Assembly: GCA_050954595.1 (NCBI GenBank)
Contig: JBPBQE010000322.1
Span: 1-5,784, forward strand
Source of the DNA: JAVVHH01 sp050954595
GTDB taxonomy: Bacteria; Pseudomonadota; Alphaproteobacteria; Acetobacterales; Acetobacteraceae
Direction of reading: 5' to 3'
DNA length: 5,784 nucleotides
Shown one piece after another: positions 1-4,619 of this stretch (position 1 is its first letter; every line of letters begins with the position of its first letter). A model generated the notes under the pieces. That model did no database searches and was not told where the DNA came from. It saw only the letters and a program-made list of their open reading frames with translations. A program made the translations under genes and the position numbers.

Positions 1-1
1 G

Positions 2-274
2 TCATCAAGCCGTGCCCGTGAGCATTTACTGCGCTTAATTGTAATTGAATTCGGCTTTTCTCGCTTGCGTCAGCGTATATTTTATATAGAAGCATTATCC
101 TCATTGTTTAATACTAATGAAATTGTGATTGAGTTCTCATGCCTTGAGGATAATCGCTTAATTATTTGTAATGATGACGGTAAAGTTGCTCCGTCGCAGT
201 TCGTCATCGACTGGTATAACCGTGTTATGCCCGCTCTGATGGAAGAGGCATCGCACGTGATCCAGTCGCGGTAG
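2..274 (+). CDS. 3' end of an unrecognised protein (5' end outside window)
   Basis: This reading frame is open from the left edge to a TAG at 272-274, giving about 90 residues; the true start probably lies outside the window, although an internal TTG at 65 could also serve. I do not recognise the family. The visible part begins with a basic, hydrophobic segment (AREHLLRLIVIEFGFSRLRQR), continues with an acidic region and ends with WYNRVMPALMEEASHVIQSR, which would form an amphipathic helix. There is no obvious signal peptide, membrane segment or catalytic motif. Codons are AT-rich (many tta, att, aat) compared with the kinases downstream, so the gene may be acquired or have been under relaxed selection. 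It could also be the tail of a degraded gene. No terminator follows directly. Confidence 0.4.
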   Translation, partial: SSSRAREHLLRLIVIEFGFSRLRQRIFYIEALSSLFNTNEIVIEFSCLEDNRLIICNDDGKVAPSQFVIDWYNRVMPALMEEASHVIQSR

Positions 275-289
275 GATGAATAAGTTCTA

Positions 290-334
290 CTAGGGGTTCG
301 CCTCGCGGTTTGCTGAAATCGCACGCTAAGCGGA
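290..334 (+). repeat. Dispersed repeat, copy 1
   Basis: This stretch aligns with 703-747 at roughly 80% identity, counted by eye with two single-base gaps. Shared blocks are CTAGGGGT, TTTGCT, AAA and GCACGCTAAGC. It is in the same orientation as copy 3 and about 413 bp from it. Similarity ends after GCACGCTAAGCGGA, so the copy lacks the distal GCTAAC part seen in copies 3 and 4. Confidence 0.55.
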
Positions 335-468
335 ATGCCTTGAAAATCAGGTCATCTTAGAAGCGAGGGTATGCACACGATCAGCAACTTTCCCATCAAA
401 TATGGCGTTTGCCGTTTCAAAAAACTCTTCCGAAACTCGCCCGGAAGGCAACAGGCATGTGAAATGGA

Positions 469-507
469 CTTGCCGTGCAGTTTTGAGCAGACCGTGAGGT
501 GACCTCA
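469..507 (-). repeat. Dispersed repeat, copy 2 (inverted; left arm of the 275-bp element)
   Basis: The reverse complement of this stretch matches 705-743 at 33 of 39 positions, including an uninterrupted 16-base core (CGTGCAGTTTTGAGCA as written on the plus strand). Its inner end is itself a palindrome, TGAGGT-G-ACCTCA at 495-507. Chance cannot reasonably explain this match within 300 bp. Confidence 0.7.
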
Positions 508-564
508 TGAACGCTGCTCGAGGGATTGAACAAGGCTATAAAATCACCAACTATAGAGTTTAGG

Positions 565-576
565 AGACGTACGTCT
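565..576. other. Perfect 12-bp palindrome AGACGTACGTCT
   Basis: The sequence AGACGTACGTCT equals its own reverse complement. It lies between the left repeat arm and the terminator, directly after a GGAG. It could be an operator half-site pair or part of a small transcript ending at the terminator; nothing decides between these and chance. Confidence 0.3.
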
Positions 577-594
577 AATGCGTTTCCTGATGCA

Positions 595-621
595 CCCGCC
601 CTGAACATGGCGGGTTTTTTT
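595..621 (+). terminator. Rho-independent terminator
   Basis: A perfect 6-bp GC stem (CCCGCC at 595-600 with GGCGGG at 609-614) closes an 8-base loop and is followed directly by seven T residues (615-621). This is the canonical intrinsic terminator layout on the plus strand. No gene lies directly upstream, so it may end a short untranslated RNA, or it may have been carried in with the repeat-bounded element. Confidence 0.75.
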
Positions 622-702
622 ATGCCTGAACCTCCGTCAAGGGATCGCAATGCCCAAGCCCTCTGGGCGGGTGTTGATCGCTTCGATGCTCTGCGCGCTA
701 TT

Positions 703-759
703 CTAGGGGTCACCTCACTGTTTGCTCAAAACTGCACGCTAAGCCGATTAGCTAACTGG
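703..759 (+). repeat. Dispersed repeat, copy 3 (right arm of the 275-bp element)
   Basis: This is the longest copy. Its first 45 bases align with copy 1, bases 705-743 are the inverted match of copy 2, and 734-759 match copy 4 at 3487-3512 in 23 of 26 positions. Because it shares different portions with each of the other copies, it best defines the full unit: CTAGGGGTCACCTC, then TTTGCTCAAAACTG, then GCACGCTAAGCCGATTAGCT and AACTGG. Confidence 0.65.
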
Positions 760-854
760 ATGGCTGCGGCTGCAAGGCATTTCCATGAGGTCCACACGTA
801 GTTATTTACGCCAAGTTGCTCGCGGCACATGTTTGGCACCGTTGACGGACATGG

Positions 855-1235
855 ATGTCGCTCCCCAACCTTGCCACCCAGACTTCAGATAACTGCGTGA
901 CCAAAGCTCCGAAGACGAAAGCCGCTGCAAGGCCGCTGCTCCCGCAAAGGAGCCACCGAAGAATGCAACGGTGGAAACCCAAAGCCGGCAACAAACCCAA
1001 TGCGCTGCAACAGCCTTTGCAGCCGCCCGCAGACTTGGCGGCGGTCGTCGGCGAGGGTACGATGGCGCGTGGTGAGGTAGTCAGCAAGATGTGGGAGTAG
1101 ATAAAGGCTAACAAGTTGTAGAACCCTGACGACGGACGCGAGGTCATCGTAGACGATAAGCTGCTCCGTATTTTTGGTAAGGATCGTGTCGCGACGTTTG
1201 AGATGAACAAGTTTTTGGCTCAGCATCTCAAGTAG
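855..1235 (+). pseudogene. SWIB/MDM2-domain protein, degraded
   Basis: In this frame the C-terminal two thirds reads as a bacterial SWIB domain: ALQQPLQPPADLAAVVG, then RGEVVSKMWE, IKANKL, DDKLLRIFGKDRV and FEMNKFLAQHLK, ending at TAG 1233-1235. Two amber codons interrupt it, at 1098-1100 (where the family usually has an aromatic residue in W-x-Y-I-K) and 1119-1121 (where it usually has Q before NP). The lysine/alanine-rich N-terminal linker also carries a frameshift pair: a base seems lost near 929-930 and gained in the CCC at 978-980; between them the other frame reads AAAPAKEPPKNATVET, as expected for such a linker. The start may be ATG 855 or, better matching the family, GTG 897 (VTKAPKTKAAA). 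SWIB proteins are small, presumably DNA- or chromatin-associated; their bacterial role is poorly known. Full product is unlikely without suppression. Confidence 0.85.
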
Positions 1236-1352
1236 GCGAGGCTCACTGACCTCATCCGTCTGCAAAGGCGACGTGGTCGGTCACCGCAAGACGATTGTGT
1301 ATCGATTTCAAATAATCGTAATGAAGAATTCTATGATTTACGGTGCATCGTT

Positions 1353-1658
1353 ATGCCGCGCTATTATTTGCAAGTAGCTGACGGTCGCTACGACCGAGAC
1401 GTAATCGGAACCGAATTCCCAGACGACACTGAAGCACAGCGTCAGGCGATCGTGTTCGCTGACGAGATTCTTCAGAGCGACCCAGTCTACTTACTGCATA
1501 ATGTTGATCTTCGCCTTTATGTCGCAGATAAGAGCAACCTAATTATATTTTCTATAACAATATTTGCAAGCAGCTCAAGTTTTAAGACTAAATCTATATC
1601 GAGTGAAGCCATCCTAACACCCTCGCCAGGGCAGGCTGACCTACAGATGCCGCTCTGA
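1353..1658 (+). CDS. DUF6894-like small protein
   Basis: The 101-residue product begins MPRYYLQVADGRYDRDVIG and continues TEFPDDTEAQRQAI, then LRLYVADKSNLIIFSITIFA. That order (MPRYY/F start, DGR motif, G-x-E-x-PD, EA-R/Q-A helix, then a V-D/E-x-x-x-x-L-F-x-x-x-x strand) is the pattern of the DUF6894 family, short cytoplasmic proteins of unknown function common in alphaproteobacteria, often near two-component genes. ATG 1353 is chosen because it gives the family's standard N-terminus; I see no strong ribosome site before it. Family members are usually about 70-90 residues. Here the tail after IFA (SSSSFKTKSISSEAILTPSPGQADLQMPL) looks foreign and its DNA is AT-rich, so the end may have been altered by a frameshift or rearrangement. 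There is no signal peptide or clear membrane segment. Confidence 0.65.
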   Translation: MPRYYLQVADGRYDRDVIGTEFPDDTEAQRQAIVFADEILQSDPVYLLHNVDLRLYVADKSNLIIFSITIFASSSSFKTKSISSEAILTPSPGQADLQMPL

Positions 1659-1893
1659 GCGTAGTATAGTCGGTCGCCCTGCAAAGCCGGCAACTCCATT
1701 CCCGTATTGTCGGGATCATTTGATGGCATCATGGGTGTCGGCGGACTTCCATTGGGAGGCGGTTCTGACCTGGTGGATGACTTGTCGAGGCGAAGTGCTG
1801 GTCGCCGTAGACGATTGTAGCTACCCGCAAGAGTAAGGTAGCTTAGGTTCACAGGAACTCGTGCTTGGGTCCTGGGGCGCCGACTGAACAGGT

Positions 1894-1898
1894 AAGGA
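1894..1898 (+). promoter_or_regulatory. Ribosome binding site for the HWE kinase
   Basis: AAGGA lies nine bases before the GTG at 1908. An in-frame TAA at 1893-1895 excludes any longer reading frame, so this site and the GTG together fix the kinase start. The rest of 1659-1893 shows no gene and no clear promoter. Confidence 0.55.
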
Positions 1899-1907
1899 TA
1901 TAGTCCG

Positions 1908-2912
1908 GTGTCATGGGAAGGATCGAGCGCCCTGGTGTGGGACGCAGACCGCCTGCGCGTCGCTACCGACGCGGCCGGGGTCGCCCTATGGTCATGGAAC
2001 ATCGACACCGATGAAATCGCCCTCGATGATCGTGCGCACGGCCTATGGGGCGTGCCAGGGGGCAAGCTGGTCACCTTCGAGGACCTGTCCGCCCGCATTC
2101 ACCCCGAGGACCTCGACAGGGTCAAGACCGCGTTCAAGGCAACCCAGCCCATCCAGGGCGCGTACGAGATCGACTTCCGCATCCTGCACGGCGGCGAGAT
2201 CCGGTGGGTCTCTGCCCGGGGCCAGGGCGAGAACATCGGCATCGTCGAGCGGATCATGTTCGGCGTGTTCCTCGACGTGACCGAGCGCAAGCAGGCAGAG
2301 GAGACCCGCGAGATGCTTGCCGGTGAGATGAGCCACCGGGTCAAGAACCTGTTCGCCATCGCGTCCGCCCTCACCGCTATCGCTGCGCGCTCGGCCGCGA
2401 CAACGACGGAGATGGCGCGCGACCTGACGCTGCGCCTGACAGCCCTGGGCCGCGCCCATGATCTGGCGCGTCCCATCCCAGGCGGGACGGAGAAAAAGGC
2501 AGACCTTGGCGACCTGCTCACCGTCCTGCTCGCACCCTATGATAGCGGCAAGGAGGGTACTGGCGGTCGCGTCCACATTTCGGTGCCGGAATTTCGTGTC
2601 GGGGAGGCGGCTACCACAACGCTGGCCCTGGTCATGCACGAGCTGGCGACCAACTCAATCAAGTATGGCGCTCTCTCGGTAGAGGATGGCACGCTGGAAG
2701 TGTCTTGCGATGCTCATAATGGTGACCTGAAACTTGTTTGGACCGAGCGGGGCGGGCCTCCCGTTGCTGCCCCTCAGGGGCCGGCAGGCTTCGGCAGCAA
2801 GCTTGTATCCCAGAGTATGGCCGGGCAACTTGGCGGTTCCGTCGATTACGACTGGCCTGCTACGGGCGTGGTCGCCACGTTGCGGATGAGCAAGGCCCGC
2901 CTCGCGCTGTAG
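1908..2912 (+). CDS. PAS domain-containing HWE sensor histidine kinase
   Basis: A 334-residue soluble sensor kinase. Residues about 15-130 form one PAS fold of the PAS_3 type (DAAGVALWSWNIDTDEI, HPEDLDRVKTAF, then the closing GVFLDVTERKQAEE). The HWE/HisKA_2 dimerisation and phosphoacceptor region follows, with H143 in EMSHRVKNLFAI as the predicted phosphorylated histidine. The ATP-binding part shows the HWE hallmarks: H244 and N249 in HELATNSIKYGAL, W278-x-E280 in VWTERGG, and the glycine box GFGSKLV near 294-300. I see no membrane segment, so the signal is probably cytoplasmic; ligand or cofactor is unknown, and the flavin-binding NCRFLQ motif of LOV domains is absent. The start is GTG at 1908. 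It converges with a broken response regulator 44 bp downstream, the likely former partner. It appears complete, with GC-rich codon use. Confidence 0.9.
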   Translation: MSWEGSSALVWDADRLRVATDAAGVALWSWNIDTDEIALDDRAHGLWGVPGGKLVTFEDLSARIHPEDLDRVKTAFKATQPIQGAYEIDFRILHGGEIRWVSARGQGENIGIVERIMFGVFLDVTERKQAEETREMLAGEMSHRVKNLFAIASALTAIAARSAATTTEMARDLTLRLTALGRAHDLARPIPGGTEKKADLGDLLTVLLAPYDSGKEGTGGRVHISVPEFRVGEAATTTLALVMHELATNSIKYGALSVEDGTLEVSCDAHNGDLKLVWTERGGPPVAAPQGPAGFGSKLVSQSMAGQLGGSVDYDWPATGVVATLRMSKARLAL

Positions 2913-2956
2913 GCAGCCAGCATGTGTCGGCTCCGTTATCGCACGGCCCGGGCTGG

Positions 2957-3300
2957 CTAGAGGCTCGCGACCAAGCGGTTCAGGGTTTCAACAACCTCTA
3001 ACAAGCTATAGGGCTTGCTGATGTAGACAGCGGTCGGCTGCAACGCGCCTAGACGCGGCATAAGGTGCTCGGCATAGCCGGACACCACGAGCACCGGCAT
3101 CGCAGAACATCGACGCCGTGCGTGCAGGGCAACATCGATGCCGTCAAGTAGCCCCGCCATCTGCACGTCGGTGAACAGCACATCGAACCTGCCGGGACCG
3201 TCGAGCAGCCGGGCTGCTTCGTCGCCGTCCCGAGCTTCGACGACTTCAAAGCCCTCGTCCCGCAAGCATTTTCAGCGATCAGGACCCGTACCGCTGCCAC
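2957..3300 (-). pseudogene. Single-domain response regulator, frameshifted near its N-terminus
   Basis: A GTG at 3298-3300, preceded by GAGGAGG eight bases upstream, starts AAVRVLIAEN, which is the first strand of a receiver domain. Around 3265 the frame is lost; the next frame resumes as LRDEGFEVVEARDGDEA and runs to TAG at 2957-2959. The later part is well preserved: phosphoacceptor aspartate in DVLFTDVQMAG, the conserved serine in VLVVSGY, and the lysine in YISKPY. Compared with ordinary receivers about 10-11 residues of helix 1 are missing between the two parts, so a deletion of roughly 30 bases, not a multiple of three, is the likely cause. The second acidic residue of the usual E-D pair reads N. 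Translation from TTG 3265 would lack strand 1, so a working receiver is unlikely. It probably served the convergent HWE kinase. A sequencing error could explain only a shift, not the missing helix. Confidence 0.8.
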
Positions 3301-3465
3301 TACCTGGGCCTCCTCGGTGCTGGGCGACAGCAGACCCGGTGCATGACAGCTAACTTAGACAACGGCCTGAAGATGCAGGTTAGACCCGCCTTTGTATGAC
3401 ACAGGTGCGAGAGCGACCGCGGTTCGCGGCGCCATTTGGGCGAGAGCGCTGTGCGGATGGCCGAG

Positions 3466-3512
3466 CACTCTGACCGTTTGTTTGAAGCACACTAAGCCGA
3501 TTGGCTAACCGG
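3466..3512 (+). repeat. Dispersed repeat, copy 4
   Basis: Bases 3487-3512 match 734-759 in 23 of 26 positions (GCACACTAAGCCGATTGGCT, then AACCGG). The part before it (CTGACCGTTTGTTTGAA) resembles the corresponding part of copy 3 more loosely, with small gaps. The end CCGATTGGCTAACCGG is an imperfect palindrome, with 12 of 16 positions matching its own reverse complement. This copy lies about 2.7 kb from the others. Confidence 0.55.
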
Positions 3513-3621
3513 TGTAGCTGGCAGCTTCGGCTAACCTTCCGACTTCCAACTCTGATGGTGGCGACCTGTTTGGTTAACCGCTGCGCCATCACCTCTCGAC
3601 TTACGTAGATGTTTGAACTTA

Positions 3622-3713
3622 AACACAACCTTGAGTTGCTTTTAATTTACATATTCAGCATATAGTGAAAGCAGAACTCAATGCGCAACTTGCACCAAGT
3701 CTTAGGTTGTGTT
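3622..3713. repeat. 10-bp inverted repeat upstream of the orphan receiver gene
   Basis: AACACAACCT at 3622-3631 is the exact reverse complement of AGGTTGTGTT at 3704-3713, with 72 bases between. The two arms bracket the AT-rich segment that may hold the promoter of the receiver gene at 3821, so a paired regulator site is possible, but a 10-bp match over this distance is only mildly unlikely by chance. Confidence 0.3.
3636..3666 (+). promoter_or_regulatory. Tentative sigma-70-like promoter
   Basis: TTGCTT at 3636-3641 and TATAGT at 3661-3666 are separated by 19 bases in an AT-rich stretch about 155 bp upstream of the receiver start. The spacing is longer than ideal and the -35 match is moderate. 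I found no convincing EcfG-type GGAAC...GTT pair here. Confidence 0.2.
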
Positions 3714-3808
3714 CAACGGAAAGCTTCAATTTATCGGATTTTGAGCGTGTTCAAATTCAACATGCAAAAGCAGGGGCGGGATTGCGGCAACACGGAATCT
3801 GGCTGTTT

Positions 3809-3813
3809 GGGAG
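3809..3813 (+). promoter_or_regulatory. Ribosome binding site that decides the receiver start
   Basis: GGGAG sits seven bases before ATG 3821. This supports the ATG start and argues against the in-frame GTG at 3665, which would add 52 residues unlike any receiver extension. Confidence 0.6.
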
Positions 3814-3820
3814 CGGCACT

Positions 3821-4216
3821 ATGAGCTTGAACAAGGTTCTCATTGTAGAAGACGAATACCTGATCGCTGACGACGTCGCACGTGCATTTCTGACGATCGG
3901 ATGCCTTGATGTCGAAATGGTTGCTGATGTTTCTGATGCATTATCTGCAATTCAGCGACGCTCTCCTGATGGAGCCGTGCTGGATCTAAATCTGCGCAGT
4001 GAAATGGTGTTTCCCGTTGCCGACGCATTGCTGCAACAGCAGATTCCATTTGTCTTTATGACTGGACACGAGCCCTCGGCTATACCGCGCCGGTTCCACA
4101 GCATCACCCGCTGTCAGAAACCGATAGCGCCAATCCATGTTGCGAAGGCACTACTCCGCACCACCCGAAATTGCAGCAGAGCGACTCAATCGCTCGCGTC
4201 AGGGCTGAAACAATGA
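3821..4216 (+). CDS. Single-domain response regulator (receiver only, FAT GUY-like)
   Basis: A 131-residue receiver with no output domain. Landmarks: acidic residues E10, D11 and E12 in VLIVEDEYLIADD, phosphoacceptor D55 in GAVLDLNL, T81 in PFVFMTGHE and K100 in RCQKPI. The segment PFVFMTGHEPSAIPRRF strongly resembles the PFxFATGY signature of the alphaproteobacterial FAT GUY receivers, with M replacing A. Proteins of this kind have no DNA-binding part; they pass or drain phosphate, or act on partner proteins, in networks such as the general stress response. It has no kinase gene directly upstream, and its end overlaps that of a paralogous receiver on the other strand by 18 bp. The last 20 or so residues (TTRNCSRATQSLASGLKQ) lie beyond the domain. 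Membership of the exact subfamily is my inference; the receiver assignment is firm. Confidence 0.87.
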   Translation: MSLNKVLIVEDEYLIADDVARAFLTIGCLDVEMVADVSDALSAIQRRSPDGAVLDLNLRSEMVFPVADALLQQQIPFVFMTGHEPSAIPRRFHSITRCQKPIAPIHVAKALLRTTRNCSRATQSLASGLKQ

Positions 4217-4606
4217 TCTGTTAGTAACGTCATCGATCGCCGCTTCTAGGGCGAGCGTGAAATCGCGTCCTACTATCGGCTTTTCACACCGCTGAAGCAT
4301 AGCATATTTCGCTGGAATGGCACTGGTGTCGTAGCCTGTCGAAAGCACTAGCGGCACACCTCGCTCCAACAACTCCTCCACGACCGGCCAAACCATTTTG
4401 CCGAGCAGGTTGACGTCCAGTACTGCTGCATCAAGCTCATGCTCCGTTGTCAGCAGATGTAGCGCATCGTCCAGGCTGGCGACCGGACCGACGACCTTGG
4501 CGCCGGCCCGGACGAGCATGGAAACCATTTCGTCGGCAATCATATACTCGTCTTCCACAACCAAGATACGGCGCTCCGAGAGCGAAGCTGCGGCCAGAGC
4601 AGTCAT
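4199..4606 (-). CDS. Single-domain response regulator paired with an HWE kinase
   Basis: A 135-residue receiver without an output domain: acidic residues E18, D19 and E20 in ILVVEDEYMIADE, phosphoacceptor D64 in AAVLDVNLLG, T90 in PLVLSTGYDTSAIP, and K109 in RCEKPI. ATG 4606 is chosen because AGGAGA (4614-4619) lies seven bases upstream and the domain begins soon after; the frame stays open to 4795, but that stretch lies inside the kinase gene. The kinase stop (TAG, 4618-4620) overlaps the ribosome site, so the two genes are almost certainly cotranscribed and probably translationally coupled, with kinase first. The product is the likely phosphate acceptor of that kinase. It is a clear paralogue of the convergent receiver at 3821-4216: both share EDEYxIAD, AVLDxNL, MVxPV, TGxxxSAIP and RCxKPI. 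Its target is unknown. Confidence 0.9.
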   Translation of the reverse strand: MTALAAASLSERRILVVEDEYMIADEMVSMLVRAGAKVVGPVASLDDALHLLTTEHELDAAVLDVNLLGKMVWPVVEELLERGVPLVLSTGYDTSAIPAKYAMLQRCEKPIVGRDFTLALEAAIDDVTNRSLFQP

Positions 4607-4613
4607 GCCAAGG

Positions 4614-4619
4614 TCTCCT
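4614..4619 (-). promoter_or_regulatory. Ribosome binding site overlapping the kinase stop codon
   Basis: On the minus strand AGGAGA begins at the second base of the kinase TAG stop (4618-4620) and lies seven bases before the receiver ATG. The overlap points to translational coupling of the kinase and receiver genes. Confidence 0.65.

Larger units (their letters stand above)
469..743. mobile_element. Possible MITE-like element bounded by 39-bp imperfect inverted repeats
   Basis: Two facing 39-bp arms (469-507 and 705-743, 33/39 identical) enclose about 197 bp that encode no convincing protein but contain a palindrome and a strong terminator. Short non-coding units with long inverted ends resemble miniature inverted-repeat elements. 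Against this, I see no clear target-site duplication next to the arms, and the repeat family also occurs singly at 290-334 and 3466-3512. Two independent insertions in opposite orientation would give the same picture. Confidence 0.3.
275..854. other. 580-bp gene-poor region with repeats and a terminator
   Basis: No reading frame here looks like a real gene. The longest plus-strand frame (526-801) runs through a terminator hairpin and a repeat arm, and the minus frame at 417-713 mirrors it. What the region does hold is three copies of a dispersed repeat (290-334, 469-507 inverted, 703-759), a 12-bp perfect palindrome (565-576) and a rho-independent terminator (595-621). It reads as an accumulation site of small repeat elements between a truncated gene and a SWIB pseudogene. 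Confidence 0.55.
3301..3820. other. 520-bp intergenic region between two response regulator loci
   Basis: No supported gene lies here. The minus frame at 3380-3628 gives an arginine- and serine-rich product of low plausibility. The region holds the presumed ribosome site of the broken regulator (3309-3315 on the minus strand), a small hairpin CCGCG-GTT-CGCGG near 3418-3430, repeat copy 4 (3466-3512), three GGYTAACC motifs (3503-3510, 3529-3536, 3572-3579), an AT-rich stretch that may contain a promoter (3636-3666) and a 10-bp inverted pair (3622-3631 with 3704-3713). Confidence 0.5.

Noticed and set aside
526..801. Plus-strand reading frame of 91 codons
   Set aside because: It runs through the terminator stem and T-run and through a repeat arm, has no clear ribosome site, and its product resembles no family I recognise.
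275..854. CRISPR-like array from the repeated 40-bp units
   Set aside because: The copies are diverged, irregularly spaced and in mixed orientation, with no uniform spacers.
806..1265. Two minus-strand frames opposite the SWIB region
   Set aside because: The plus strand carries a recognisable SWIB domain here; the minus products have no family features.
1854..1875. GGAAC resembling the -35 part of an EcfG stress promoter before the kinase
   Set aside because: No matching GTT-type -10 element lies at the required distance.
1517..2098. Minus-strand reading frame of 193 codons
   Set aside because: It overlaps both the DUF6894-like gene and the start of the HWE kinase, and its product is a low-complexity R/S/P-rich sequence typical of an antisense frame.
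2043..2639. Minus-strand frame of 198 codons inside the kinase
   Set aside because: It is antisense to well-conserved PAS and HWE motifs, and such frames are common in GC-rich genes.
2915..2958. AGCCAGC / GCTGGCT stem between the kinase and the broken regulator
   Set aside because: The 7-bp stem encloses a 30-base loop and has no T-run on either strand, so I do not call a terminator.
3380..3628. Minus-strand frame of 82 codons
   Set aside because: It covers a repeat copy and a hairpin, its product is R/S/Q-rich, and no conserved pattern is visible.
3665..3820. N-terminal extension of the receiver from GTG 3665
   Set aside because: ATG 3821 has a good ribosome site and begins directly at the receiver fold; the extension has no recognisable feature.
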